64,000 nucleotides of DNA from Halicephalobus mephisto (taxonomy: Eukaryota > Nematoda > Chromadorea > Rhabditida > Panagrolaimidae). Below are positions 35,369 to 48,094 of the stretch, in pieces. The notes under the pieces are model-generated. The model was not told the origin of the DNA. It worked only from the letters and a program-made list of their open reading frames with translations, and searched no databases. Position 1 is the first letter of the stretch. Every line of letters starts with the position of its first letter. A program made the position numbers and the translations under genes. The stretch spans positions 124,001 to 188,000 of the forward strand of contig SWDT01000134.1 of NCBI GenBank assembly GCA_009193035.1, in the 5' to 3' direction.

Positions 35369-37126
35369 TTCTGAGATTCACATGCCCTCGGCCATCACTC
35401 CGAAACTTTATCTTGACCGTAATCATTCTATTTGCTGGGCTCTTTATCTCCGACACAGATTTTTGGTTTAATTATTTTTCAACGCCGTTTTTTGAAGGAA
35501 TTTCTAAAGTTCAGTTAAATGAAGAGCTCCAGGATTTACTGGAGAAGCATAGAACATCGATTCAGATTCATATTGCAATACAGTCGGCTATTTATTTCAA
35601 CTATTCAAAGTTGTAAGTAATCCTGCAGACGCGGACTTAATAAAGATCGGATTTTAGCTACCCAACAGACACTGCTGTGATTCTATTCACAGCTAACTTT
35701 AGTGCTATTAAGGATCAAAAATGGATGTGTGTATCCCAAAATGAAGAAGGCAATTTTTTTGTCACTGAAACCAAGCCCAGACTACAGTATGTCGAACCCA
35801 AGGCATGCGCTCTCAGTTCCTTAATGGCTCTCTGCAAAACAGTACCGTCTCCCAATTCATTTTTCATTTTCAATGCCAATCAGCCACTAGAAAAAGTTGT
35901 CAAGCTTCCATTAGAGGGTCCGGTAAGAGAAAGTCTCCCTATCGTCAGCTGCACGAGCTCCATCTACTTCGGGGAACGGTGGCAACTCTACACAACGAGT
36001 ATAGAATACCATCACTACTTAGGGGTCAATCGCCAAATCTACTACTTCATGAGTGGATTGGAGGAAATTCACGAACTGCTTAAAATCTACGAATCTGAGA
36101 AGCTCATTGATCTCCGATATTGGGCAATCCCAGCTATCAAGGAACTCAACGCTCTAAAAGAGATTTGGAACAGACATCAACATAGCACACTGAACGACTG
36201 CTACATTAGGTACAGAGAGGCTGCCGATTTCATAATAGTTCATGATAGCGATGAACTAATCATGTTTCCTGGAGACATAGATCTCTACAACCAAATCAAA
36301 CACAGAGCTAACAATAAAAAGCATTTCTTCTATCTGAATTCACTGACGAGTGTCATCTATACTAGGAGAGAACTGGCTTTGTTTGATCTTTACTCAACGC
36401 TCAAGTCAATCACAATCACCGATGAATCCAGAAACGGAAAGTGTGTCTACGACACAAGGTTCATCGAAACTGTAGGTGTTCATGGGCCTGCCGTTGATGG
36501 ATATTCAATAACGCAGGGCAAAGATAAAACTGGGATTATTGTTCATTTGAGGATATGGGAGTTTCTGAATGATACTGAGAGTCCGGAAAATGTAAGTTGA
36601 TTTTAAGGGTTCTATTGAAAAAATATTCCTGATCTTAGATAGGTCTTTCATTTGTTTACTAAATTTTTTAGGAGAAATTTCTAGAGACCATTAAAGTTGG
36701 ATGCTATCTATGTTAGGAAAAAAGTTGTTTTCATCTAAAAGGTTCCGAATGCCCTTGATTTGAAATAATTTGCAGAAAGCCCATGGAAAACTTTACAAGA
36801 AAAATTTGTCCACTTACCTCTCAGATCAGCAGATCCGTGTGATGAGCAACATCTTCAATCAGAGGAGAAACTCACTCCGACAAAATCCCATGTTCTCCAA
36901 TCTGGCCCTAAAAGAGAGGTATTACGATCTCGCGGATAAATGCATGGTGTACACGACGAATTACTGTTTGTCTATCAATAATTGCGACTTACCTGTTCTT
37001 CCTGGAGTTGTTTGCCTTCAAGTCAGACAAAATTACAGAATGATTACTGTGAGCAGTAATTTCATAATTCATTTTCCTGAAGGACTCCATATCGTAAATA
37101 ATAATCAGGGTTGTACGGTAGTTTAA
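35369..37126 (+). CDS. GT92 (DUF23) glycosyltransferase, first exon not found
   Basis: Nematode-expanded family; C. elegans members add galactose to N-glycan core fucose. Exons 35369-35612, 35658-36591 and 36776-37126 join in phase to about 509 residues. The first of these enters after one base of an unplaced 5' exon, because the frame has no ATG before the conserved part. It opens with a membrane helix (FILTVIILFAGLFISD). Catalytic-domain landmarks are SCTSSIYFGERWQLYTTSIEYHHYLGVN (read in pieces), RYWAIPAI, QHSTLNDCYIRYREAADFIIVHDSDELI, which carries the DxD-like metal site HDSDE, and GVHGP. The tail contains the usual Cys-rich ending. It should be a Golgi enzyme. Confidence 0.8.
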
Positions 37127-37640
37127 GTTCTAAATGCATGATAAAATAAGAGTGATGTCATGGTCCTAGGTGGATGACCCAAAACAACAGCTTAGATAGT
37201 AACCTTGATAACTTACCTTGCCTCAAGGTTACTCGATTCCTCACGGAAGATTATATTAAAATATTCAGTGAGGATTATCTTTAGATCTATCCCAAAAACG
37301 CCCAAGAGTAACAAGTAGGATCAGGAGAAGGAGGGATGACATATCCGACCATTTCCAAAGATCTCATAACTGAAATGGTAAATATTCTCTAAGGCAACCA
37401 GAAAAATATTTTCTGAAGGACACAATTATTCTCCGTAGATGTTGTTATCTCCAGATTCTTCATAGTCCAAGAACAACTGCGAGACGCAGAGAAGAAGGAC
37501 AAAAACAGATTCTAATCTCCGAGGGAGTGTCGAAAGCTTACATTCTGCACAAACACTTGACAAAATAAAGTTGAAAAACGGTTAAGACTTGTTTTTAAAA
37601 TTATTTCTCGTTCTACTCGGTGTATTTCTAATAAAACAAG
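37127..37640. other. Intergenic, no gene seen
   Basis: Spacer between GT92 and NHR 2. Nothing with a domain; a few repeated purine-rich stretches only. Confidence 0.4.
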
Positions 37641-38659
37641 ATGCAGTGTCGTGTCTGCACTCAACACACGACTTTCAAAAGATATGGAGCTTGGACATGC
37701 GCGAGTTGTGCTGCTTTGTAAGTTTCTACTTTTTAATTACTTAGTAATTGTCAATTTTCGCCTATTTCAGCTTCAGAAGATTTGTGCTAGAACCGAAAGA
37801 GTTTAACTGCAGATTTCCCGGGACCTGTGGAAAATTGGATAAAAGTAAGTTAGTCTATTTCACAGCGACCTAGACTGTAGATACAGTATGGCAATCATGG
37901 TTAAAGATTGATATTTTAAAATTAGTTTTGATTAAGTACTGCTTTATTCCTATGAATCCAATTATAAGCAATAAGAAATTCAATATTTGGCGGTTTCAGT
38001 CGTGATTATTGAAGAATAATTTAATATTATTTTGATTTTGTAATTACCTCATCGACAGAATAATTACAGTACTTATTTCAGCGTTTTTGATCTTGAAGTG
38101 CAAATCCTGTAGATTGAAAGCCTGTTTTGCCGCTGGGATGCGTCCAGAAAAAGTCAAAGGTTTTGATCCAGAGGCCACGTTTCCCGAACCAACCTTAGCT
38201 TCGCCCAATGCCCCGGTATTATCCCCTTCAGAATCTGTCTCTCAGGCAACGACATCAAAAAATCATATATTCGCTTTATTACTCGATGAGTTGATCAGTA
38301 CCGTAATCTCCCACCCCAGCGAGACTAGTCGTTATTTCTCAGAAGGTGACTTGACTTTACTTGAATGTGCCACAGGGAGATTTGCGACGAAATCAATTAT
38401 TGGTCCATTTCCAAAGCATATTGAGTTCTGGGCAGATGAATTGGCGAAAATAGACATAACGGAAGAGGAATTTCCTCTTGTTTGTCAACTAGTAGCTATA
38501 TACATGGCGGTATTCCTGTTTAACTTCAACAACACTCAAGTTTTTCATCCTGTAAAAGAAAAATGCTCAAATATTCTTCGATTTCAACAATTTGATCTAA
38601 TTAGTAAAGATATTTGTTCTCATTCAATACTTATGAGAGTGAACCAAGTTTCTCAGTGA
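37641..38659 (+). CDS. Short nuclear hormone receptor 2
   Basis: Three exons in phase (37641-37717, 37771-37844, 38082-38659) give 242 aa. It is a paralogue of the gene at 31172: MQCRVCTQHTTFKRYGAWTC, then CAAFFRRFVLEPKEFNC, CRFPGTC and KCKSCRLKACFAAGM. It has an extra intron inside the DNA-binding domain (after CAA). Past the zinc fingers are a Pro/Ser hinge and about 140 residues with helices (LLLDELISTVISHP, HIEFWADELAKIDITEEEFPLV) that align with NHR 1. Like NHR 1 it lacks the end of a ligand-binding domain. The two genes are 6.5 kb apart, same strand. Confidence 0.8.
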
Positions 38660-38716
38660 TCTATTTTGTGATACCGATATTCTAATAAACGGAGAATGGA
38701 TAAATGAACTTTATTG

Positions 38717-38911
38717 TCATTTCTGGGTTAAAGTGAAACTTTCTGTGTCGGGACATTTGAAAAGTTTTTCGAAATAATTCTCCTGCCTTGATTTTCCTCT
38801 TTTCAGGGCTTTATCAAGATTAAGGAACCGACAAATAAGAACAATGAGACTCCTTTGATTATACGGGGCTCTTGAATGGTCAGATGCCGTGAGACTGATT
38901 AAATCACTCAT
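38717..38911 (-). CDS. Possible 64-aa protein, unknown
   Basis: Intact ATG-to-stop frame with balanced composition (MSDLISLTASDHSRAPYNQR ... KRGKSRQENYFEKLFKC). It has no domain I recognise. It could be a real small gene or chance. Confidence 0.25.
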   Translation of the reverse strand: MSDLISLTASDHSRAPYNQRSLIVLICRFLNLDKALKRGKSRQENYFEKLFKCPDTESFTLTQK

Positions 38912-39820
38912 AGTGCAATTATTCAGTAAATAATTCTTTTATTTTTTTGTAAAGTCGGAAAAATCCTTTAAAAACATTAAAATCAGACGGCGGATAATCA
39001 ATAAGTACGTAATCTAAATGAAAGGAACTACGGAAATTGAAGTCTAGTGTATTCTGTTGATAAAAGAAGAAAAAACAAATCTACCAAGAAATGACTCTAT
39101 TGGGTTAGTTGATAGGGAACCACGTTGTTGGTCTGGTTGTTAGTTTATGTTTTCAGCAAGACTTCAAAGGAAAAATAAGGTTAATTTCGGATCAATCTAC
39201 GGAATGTTCAAAAACTCAAGTTTGAACTCTAATTTGACAGTTTTTAAAAATTTACTTTTTTCAACATTTTTGAAATTGTCATTTATAATTTATAAAATGA
39301 TCAATTTCAACATTTTTAAAAATAATTAAAATTTCAAAAGCGTTTATAAAATAAACCGAGTTTTTGGCTTTGGTGTTTTGTTCGAAAATAAAGTTAAAAT
39401 TACTTTTACAAGTACAGTACCCTTTTTATGCTTCAAAAAAATCATCAAGTTGTTATTTTTTATTACGTATAAAATAACCAAAGTCATTTCAATTTAGAAA
39501 AGAATTTTCAAAATGTTTATTAAAGTATTTTTAAAGCAAGATTTTCTTGAATATTTTGTTAGTGAAATTGTAGTTTCTCATGATCACATTCAAAAACACT
39601 TTATTTTCATTCCTCAGATATTTCTTCATTGATCGTTTTCATTGTGGTTTTCATTTTAATTACTACAAGATTTGTACACGTGTGTTCTTCTTTGACCAGC
39701 CGGCCTGATCTTTCTTTATTTGGTTCTTATAAGAATGTCTTGCTGAACGTCACGTTATATTTTTTGTGTTCAGTTTGGTTTTGCTAAAAAGTGAATTTTC
39801 GTTTAGGATATATCAGCAAG
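38912..39820. other. Intergenic, AT-rich; promoter side of SCPx
   Basis: No gene seen. The final part has a strong acceptor (tttcgtttag) at 39797-39806, 14 bp before the SCPx ATG, typical of spliced-leader addition or a 5' UTR intron. Confidence 0.45.
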
Positions 39821-41751
39821 ATGACTAAGCCAAAGGTCTATGTTGTCGGAATCGGGATGACCAAGTTCACCAAACCCCAATCCACCGGTCTCGACTACCC
39901 CGACATGGTCAAGGAAGCGGTAACTACTGCTTTGGATGACTGTGGACTCAAATATGCCGATATCCAACAAGCAACTGTTGCCTATCTTTATGGAGGTACT
40001 TGTTGCGGACAAAGAGCCCTCTATGAAATCGGAATGACTGGAATCCCAATCTACAACGTCAACAACGCTTGTGCTTCTGGATCCAGTGGTGCTTATCTCT
40101 GCAAACAAATCATCGAGTCTGGAAATGCAGATTGTGTTCTTGCTTGTGGGTTCGAGAAGATGGCGCCAGGGTCACTGGAGAACATGGGACGTGGACCGGA
40201 AGACGGAAGAGCCATCTCGGTAGACAAGCACCTCGAAGTCATGGCCGACACCTTCGGGCTTTTCCCCGCTCCGATGACTTGTCAGATGTTTACCAACGCC
40301 GCTTTGGAGCACATGAAACTCTATGGTAGGTGTTAAGAAGTAATATGTAGGAAATTCATTGGGAATTCCTTCAGGAACTAAGAGAGAACACTTTGCGAAG
40401 ATCGGCTACAAGAACCATCTCCACTCCGTTCATAACGAAAAATCCCAATTCCGCAAGGCCTTCACTCTTGATGAAGTCATCAATGCCAGGAAAATCTACG
40501 ACTTCTGCGGTCTTCTTGAGTGCTCTCCAACTTCTGACGGAGCCGCTGCAGCTATCCTCGTCTCTGAGAAGTTCTTGAATTCTCATCCTCATCTCCGCAA
40601 CCAAGCGGTCGAAATTGTCGGAATGGAAGTCAGAACCGATTTCCCCTCTGCTTTCAGCGAGAAATCCAACATCAAGATGATTGGATACGACATGGTAGAA
40701 GCCGCCGCAAAGGACCTCTTCCGCAAAGCCAACATGACTCCCAACGATGTCCAAGTCATCGAAATGCATGATTGCTTTGCTGCTAACGAGCTTATTTCTT
40801 ATGAAGCAATCGGACTCTGCCCTAAGGGTAAAGCCGGAGAGCTCATTGATCGTGGGGACAACACTTATGGTGGCAAATGGGTCGTCAATCCTTCTGGCGG
40901 GTTGATCAGCAAAGGACATCCCATTGGAGCTACTGGTAAGTCAATTTTACATTTAGTTCCTGAATTACTTTGTAAAATTCCAGGAGTTGCTCAAATCGTC
41001 GAACTATCGAATCAACTTCGTGGTCGATGCGGAAAACGCCAGGTTCCGAACTGCAAAGTCGCGATGCAACACAACATTGGTGAGTAGATTTGTACTTTGT
41101 TAGTCTTCGTATCTATCAATATCTATCAAAAGTGTATGCTTATCAGTCAAGCATCCCACAGATGGGTGTAGTCTACTCTCCACCGAGTCGATTCCTCTTC
41201 CATTTAAGCTGACTATCTGAGTTGCTTTGTTTCAGGCATCGGCGGAGCAATCGTCGTTGGACTTTACAGACTAGCTAGTGGAGCAACTGCTACTGGGGTA
41301 TCTACAGCCATGACTGGAGGTTCATTGAAATCCGATATCATCTTCAAGGAGATCAAAGAGAGAGCTACCAACGAGAAGGACGTGGTTAAGGGAATCAACG
41401 CTTCCTTCCGTATCAACGTCTCTGATGGCAAGACTTCCAAATCCTGGACCATCGACCTCAACCAAGATCCTCCATTCGTCGGAGAATCTGACAAGAAAGT
41501 CGATGTTGAGCTCACCTTGAAGGACGATGATTTCATGTCCATGGCCCAAGGGAAACTCAAGCCCGATCAGGTTAGTTGACTTTTAAATTGCTTAAATGTT
41601 TCTCATAGCACCTGACATTTCTGGAACATCCAGATTGAATTTCACCTTTCAGGCGTTCATGCAAGGAAAGATGAAGCTAAAGGGTAACATTGCCAAAGCT
41701 ATGAAGCTCAAGACAGTCCTTGATCCTTCCATGATCAAATCCAAGATCTAA
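39821..41751 (+). CDS. SCPx: peroxisomal 3-oxoacyl-CoA thiolase fused to SCP2 (DAF-22 family)
   Basis: Performs the final thiolytic step of peroxisomal beta-oxidation of branched or long chains; in C. elegans, DAF-22 shortens ascaroside pheromone side chains. Five exons in phase (39821-40325, 40375-40935, 40984-41079, 41236-41570, 41653-41751) give 531 aa, near the 547 of mammalian SCPx. The catalytic Cys is residue 84 in [12 protein letters not shown]. The conserved His lies in [11 protein letters not shown] and the second Cys/His loop in [15 protein letters not shown]. From about 410 on is an SCP2 sterol/lipid-carrier domain (IFKEIKERA ... [18 protein letters not shown] ... [18 protein letters not shown] end). 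The C-terminus SKI is a PTS1-like peroxisome signal. C. elegans DAF-22 (P-44) is known to lack the SCP2 domain, so this is the ancestral fused form. Confidence 0.9.
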
Positions 41752-41864
41752 TTTCGTTTCCTCGTTACTCAAGTTAGCGTAGTATTTTGTGTAAAAATCT
41801 AAAAATAAACATTTATCATTTGGCACAAAATTATGACCAGATTTTTAATGCACCAGGACTGGGA

Positions 41865-44800
41865 TTAGACAAAAGTACTCTTGAGGGGGTTTCCAGAGAT
41901 GGATCTGGGATCAGAAGGGTTGCTCAGAGGTCGGCTGCCAGCTGGGATGGTGGTCGGGGCAGAGAGGAGTCTTTCGAGAGGAGAGTACTCGCTTCTGGAT
42001 CGATCAAGACCCCGGACATAATGCAGCTGAGATTCTACTGTTTTGAGGGATTCGAGGATTTGAGCATCTCGAGCTCTCATCTCCGTCTAAAAAAAAGATA
42101 TTTTTCGTGATTTTTGCCTGAATCAGAAACTTACAATTTCTTTTTTCAAATGTCCAAACAAGTCATTCCAACTCTGGAACTTGGTCTGTTCCTGTTGTTG
42201 ATTCCCGTTTCTAGAGGCACTACTGCTGGAAGTCCCATAACTTTGGGTGGTGAACTCGCTGCCAGTCACACTCTTATCTTCTGATCCAGAGAAAACACCT
42301 TCATCAGCATTCATTTTAGTGTTTAGATTTTTGTCCTGAGTACTCGACGAACAGGAAGGAGCTGCAGAGCTGTCTAGTTCTTCTGTGGCGATGTCGAGTT
42401 CTGTTTCCTCGTCTCCATTGTCGGATTCTACTTCGTATTGAATATTATAAGGCAAATACGGAATTTCCTCCGGTTCTGGATATCTGATCTCGTAGAATGG
42501 ACTAGTGGCCGCTTTGAATCTGTCCAGCTTTTGTTGACTTTTTCCGGAACGGAGTTTCTTCGGAAGAGTTGTGGAATTATTGTACAATTTCTTTAAAAAG
42601 TTCTTTGTCGCTTGTAACGCTCCGGTTTTTTGATTCGAAGTTGATTGTTTCTGACCAAAAGTACTCAATTTTGTGTTTTTTCCTGGAGCAATCACAGCAT
42701 AACTGAAAAATAATTATTTAAAATTCAATCGAAATCAACTGTAGCTTACTGTGTGCCACTGTCAAAACTCCTAGTCCTTTGGTGTATAGGCGGATTAAAT
42801 AACCCTTCGAATTTTGTGGAGGTTGATGGATTCTGTCTTTGGAGTGATTTAGTGAACTTGGAATGGACCAATCTCTCGTTTAAGGCATCCATGGATCTGT
42901 TCGCGATTCTCGACAACGGCATATTTTTCGCAAACCCTCCACCATCTTTGTCAATACAGTAATTCAAATACTCTGCAGAAGAATAACAGTCAGGATCGAA
43001 GGAAATCGTCATGTTCTGGTTGTAACGAGCAGAAGCCTTCCGTTTCGCCAGTGATGGAGTTGTCTGGGCGCAATTATGTACTGTAGGAATCGGATCTGTT
43101 TTGCAACTAAAAACAACCATTCAGACATAAATGTTTAAAAGAATAAAAGTAGCATGGCATTTGTCTTTCAAAAGAGAATAAAATAGCTATAAATCAGGAA
43201 AGAACGCTGTCTACGTAAAAAAGAGATTTGATATCAGCTAGAGCTACTTGGGGGCGGAAAAGATGCGTAATGACAATAACATATGGCGTTGGCTAGTGTC
43301 CAATCAAGATTTGAAATGAACAAAAAGTCAGCTGCTGACAAGTGCGCAGACTCCTCCAAGCGGAAAATTGTCAGGTAGAGGAATACTGCATGTCAAATCC
43401 AAAACAATTGGAGATCCATCTCATTGTCTCCTAAGGGAAAATGACAGAGTCACAACAAATATGATCAGTCAGGCTTGAGATTTGCGAATAGGGAAATAAA
43501 CAAAATTTCATGGTTGAAAATGAGATGTGTTATGAAGAAAGATGAACACTGGCTCCAAGGATAGACTTGGATGGTGTCCAGAAAAATTAAAACTTGAATT
43601 TCCTTAAATACTATCCACAAGCAATCCATTTGAGACCAAACTTGGATAGTATCCCGAAATTTCCGGAATTTAGGTTACTTTAGACACTATCCATGAATGA
43701 TTTACTGGAAAGTAAACTTGAATAGTCTCTCAACATTTCCAGAATTTGAACATTATCCACATGATTTATTAATGACCAAACTTGAATAGTGTCTGAAAAA
43801 TATAAGAAATTGGATTTTCCTGGACACTATCCACAGTTGGTCTATTGAAAATACATTTGGATAATGTCTAGAGATCAATTTTTGAATTTGTCAGTCATTA
43901 TCTGACTTTGTTATTGGAAATGTTATAGGCGGAAAAAATAGCTCTTTTCCCACCACAACCATCTTTAGTCTTTTCCCCAAATTGCCGGAGGAAATGAATG
44001 TCAAAACCATCTGTGTAAAAAAGTGTCACGTTGATATCCCTAAAGACTAATTTTCCCAAAGAACGTAGCTATCAATCTTTCAAAAAAATCGCAGCAGAGA
44101 AAAAAACAGAAACACTTATCAATGTTGCGGCGAAATCCGTTAATTTTCCGACAAAAAACAACCCAAATGATTGAGTAAGTAGAGAGGGCAGAAAATCCAG
44201 ATGAGGATCAGCCTCTAAACCTCTATAGACATCTTGCAAAATCACGTCAAAACCCTCGACCGCCGATCAAAGAAGAGGTTGAAGTTGTTTTTGCTCCGGA
44301 AAATGCAGTAAAAAGATTTTAAAGAGAAAGAGGGGGCTGGAAAATAAATACAAAATTTGAAACTTCGATAACCTCACTCAACTTGAGTGATCAAGGTTTT
44401 TTGAATTGGAGCAACGGGGAAGTAAACTCAAAAATTTTCGAAACAGAACCTCAACGAGAGTGACACGGACCATTGGCAAGAGTTGGGCGATATCCGTCAC
44501 TTGCGTTGATTGAAATTTGTAACAACCCTAAATATTATAGAAGAAGAAACATTTTGAAACGCTTGTTGCACTTTTGTGTCAAAATGAAATACCAATTTTG
44601 TTTGGAAATCATAAAACGGTCACTAAGGTGGAGGAAATTTTATTAGAATTGGAAAACACCGCAGGAAGCAATCCGCAGACTGGCCACTATTGACCTCTTT
44701 AAAACGGTCAGGAACAGCCGTCTTTATTGCTTTGGTCACTAATCGAGTCCGGCAATTGCGGGAAAACAGACCTAAGACTTTGAAAGGCAATATTGTTTGG

Positions 44801-46472
44801 TCCAAACAACAGCATGAGTGAGAATCCGAGAAAGAAACATAATCTAGTAGCGAACCAGAAGCAGTTTCGGCAAAATCTCGTTTAGTTTTGATTTAGCAAA
44901 AGAAAAAATATTCCCCGCTTTTCATTGGAAAATAGCTTCTTGAGCAATGGGAAAGGATTTAGAAGTCTTTAATTCAATTTTATGCCATCTGGACAAAAAA
45001 GGAATTTTTAGTTCTGATGCTACAATTAAATAGTGCTCAGAAATCCTCGAAATTGGGGTTTTCTAAGCACTATCTAAATTGAGTTTCAAGTAAATCCTTT
45101 ATGGATAGGGTTAAAAAAATCAAAATTCTTACAATTTTCAGACACTATTCAAGTTTTCATTAGTAGAGAATTTATAGATAGTGTTCAAAGATTAAAATTC
45201 CTAAAATTTTCAGACACTATCCAAGTTTAGTTTCAAACAAAACATTCATGGATAGTGTCTAAAAATTAAAATTCCTAAACTTTCTAGACACTATCCAAGT
45301 TTAGTTCTTATAAAGTCATTCGTGGATAGTGTCTAAAAATAAAATTCCCGATTTTTCTGGACTGTTTAATTTTTTCGCAAATGGATTATTTGAGTATAGT
45401 ATTGAACAAAATCAAAATTCTCAAATTTCCCAAGCACTATTTGAGTTTACAATCATAGCTGATTTGCAAAAAACACCGGAAGGACGATCGCGATAAAATT
45501 TTAGGAATGTTAGAAGTTTCAATTTTTGCCTCCGGGCATTATCATCAAGAGTGACTAAGAATGTAGGATTCGAAATTTTTTGATAATGATTTTAGTGCCC
45601 TTTTACAGAAACAAATAACAAAATCGTCAGTTTTAAAAACTTACTACTTTAAAGTTCGGATCATTGTAAAGTAGAAATTCCGCAAAACACGTAATACCTA
45701 AGCAACAGAACAAGTTCATGTAATTTTAGAAAAGTGAGCTCATTGACGTGCTTGAAAAATCTCTCGAAACTGCCATATCAAAGATGAACCAGAGGTGCGA
45801 CTACACAGGGATCGAATTTCACGAGTTTCAGCCGTTGTCGGGAAATGAATGGATATTCGGAAATAGTTGGCTCAACTTGACATAATAACAAAGACGCAAT
45901 TTCGAAGCTTTGCAAAAACTGCAAAAGCTAAACATTGAATGATTTAAAAAGAAGAACGGATTTGAACTTTCGAAAGGAACAAGTCTATAGTTGTCGAACG
46001 AGAATCAGATTGACAGATCTGGACCTACTTCCTGAGGAAAACCGGGAACTTCGAGTTATAGTTCCAACTGTCTCAAGGGTTTTGAGTAGACACAAATAAA
46101 CAAGAACGGTCACTCAAAACGTTCATCGCAAATTTCAGGACTAAGCTCTTGGTCAAATAACTCCAGAAAAGAAACTCACTGTTCAATTTCGCTGACTTCA
46201 TCCTCGGTCGGGACAAGGGTCTTGGAATCTAAGGAAATTTCTGATTCTTGACGGATCAGTGAATTTGAAGTGTTCGACTTTTGGATCTGTGCTGAGTCAT
46301 TTTTGGAAGAAACAGGAGCTTCAGAATGGAGACGTCTTTTGGCTTTTTCTGAGAATCTACGGGCTTCACCGGGTTTCCAAGTGCCGTAGGCGATGGATCT
46401 GTACTTGTTGAAGGACCCACGGACGTCGTTGTAAGTAGGTAAATCTGGGGCTTGGAGCAACGATGGAGTCAT
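41865..46472 (-). CDS. Uncharacterised Ser-rich protein with a 3-kb first intron
   Basis: Four exons in phase (46180-46472, 42750-43106, 42135-42702, 41865-42086) give 479 aa. The ATG at 46472 is the first in frame after an acceptor (atattttcag). Visible parts: a conserved-looking start (LPTYNDVRGSFNKYRSIAYG), basic RRFSEKAKRRLHSEA, KRKASARYNQN, a basic helix ATKNFLKKLYNN, EIRYPEPEEIPYLPYNIQYE, an acidic DNGDEETELDIATEELD, Ser-rich and Gln-rich stretches, and a final amphipathic MRARDAQILESLKTVESQLHYV coiled-coil. No enzyme motif is seen and I do not recognise the family. A cytoskeletal or scaffold role is only a guess from its composition. Confidence 0.65.
43565..43880. repeat. Palindromic minisatellite, block 1 (intronic)
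   Basis: Repeats of a core GGATAGTGTCT and its inverse AGACACTATCC separated by 25-40 bp. Several diverged units lie in the 3-kb intron of the 41865-46472 gene. Units are about 70-80 bp. Confidence 0.65.
45025..45440. repeat. Palindromic minisatellite, block 2 (intronic)
   Basis: Best-preserved block, about 5-6 units of roughly 77 bp: TGGATAGTGTCTAAAAAT, then AAAATTCCTAAA, then TAGACACTATCCAAGTTTAG. Same intron as block 1. Confidence 0.7.
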
Positions 46473-46697
46473 GGTAAACGTTGTAATTTTGAGCAAAAAC
46501 TTTGTAATTTCTGAAAATATATAAAATTACAAAACATCTAAAAATAATTTTTATGAGTGGAGGGTTAATAAAAAGCAGAAGCACGAGCGGATACTTGACT
46601 AGCAAACAAGAACGAAAAAACCAATTAAATATTCACTGATTTCCGTGTTGAAACTAAAACTAGTTAGAAATTTGGAGTTTTTAAAAATTACAAATCC

Positions 46698-46870
46698 TAT
46701 TCGAATAATATGATTTCTGACTGCTTATGAATATAGTTAATCCAATAAGATATCTCATCCAAATCCATTGAGTCATCAAATCCTCCCATAGATCGAGTGT
46801 ACAATTTATCCCACTTGATTTTTTTGTTCTTTTCCCGCACCTTCCGGAAAGCCGATTTTCCGCGACTTGG
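46698..46870 (-). other. Exon-like open frame, gene not identified
   Basis: After an acceptor-like ttttgacag (46871) a minus-strand frame of 57 codons runs to TAG. It reads as a basic start, then WDKLYTRSMGGFDDSMDLDE and an aromatic end. It looks like a last exon, but no upstream exon was found. Confidence 0.25.
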
Positions 46871-48094
46871 CTGTCAAAAATCCACAAATCGAAGCCAAGT
46901 TGCGTAGAGTCGATCCATAGCCAACATGACTGACGGAATTTAGAACGAACTATGCAGGAAATCTCCACTTGACAGACTCAGAATAGATTTTGTTAATGAA
47001 GATGGTTCTTATGGACTGCGTGAAGTAAAAACACAAAACTTTGTTTACAGATTGTCATTTTAAACTGTTAAAACGTGAAGAATAACGAAAAGCCAAGCAT
47101 TCTGTTATTTTTGAAAAACAAAAATAATTACAGTAGGATTGACATTTAAGTTTCATGGAAAGTTAATGAGAGAACTCAATTTGAGGAGCAAAAACGAAAA
47201 ACAAGTCCATTAGGAACTTCAATAACAAAGTCGGAAAGTGTCTGCAAACTTTCGAACTTCTCAGATATCCCAGTAATTCTGCCTTCCGATAAATCCAAGG
47301 ATAGTGCCCAAAACATCCGAAAAACCGAAGCTTCCTAGACACTATCCAACTTTGCTAATTAGAGTTAATTAAACAAAACTGAATTTTATTTCCTTAAAAT
47401 TAAAATTACGGTTTCATCTATGTACAAGATGGATTCGTACGCGTACGTATCGTTTACATATATAAATCGAAGATTCAAGCACTTGCCCCTCTTCTTGAAC
47501 TTTCAAGTATCCTGGGCAAATAACATAATCAAATTCAGAAAGGATGCCGACCAGATAAATCCTCAAATCGTCATCTCGATTATAGCTAAGATAAACACCG
47601 GACGATATAACACTCTCATACAAATACAAGCGAAGCAAGCCGGACATTTTACAACTTTTATAACCTACCTCGATTTCAGAGAAATTAAAAGTTGATGGGA
47701 ATATATATTAAAATGATTTTTAATATGCAATACCTGAAGGAATGGATTAATAGTAAACAAATATTCGACGAATCTGATCGAAAAGGAAAATCCACAAAAG
47801 ACAGGTATCGTTGTCGTTTTTTGTCACTCCTTCGTTTATCCTCGACTCAAATGAAAAAAGTCACAAGAGCAATTTACAAGGGAAATCAAGGAGCGCACTT
47901 GAGAATCGAGTATTGAGACTGGGGACTTGAGAGTCAGTAAAATCTCGACTCGCAACATCTTATCAAGATGCTTTTTTCAAAAGTCAATGTTGTTCAAGTC
48001 AGATTCAATAATAAAAGAGTAAAGACCAGTAGGTGACGGCAATTTGGAAAACAAAAACACCCAAATAACAGCTCTATTGCAAAACTAGATAATG

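Noticed and set aside
40371..40919. 182-codon minus-strand frame over the thiolase
   Set aside because: Antisense shadow of the SCPx exon; no domain or splice logic.
43107..46179. A CRISPR-like array from the regular GACACTATCC repeats
   Set aside because: Repeats are diverged, palindromic and in alternating orientation with no unique spacers of fixed length, and the host is a eukaryote.
47414..47916. Overlapping small frames on both strands
   Set aside because: No start context, no family, and a composition like the surrounding repeats.
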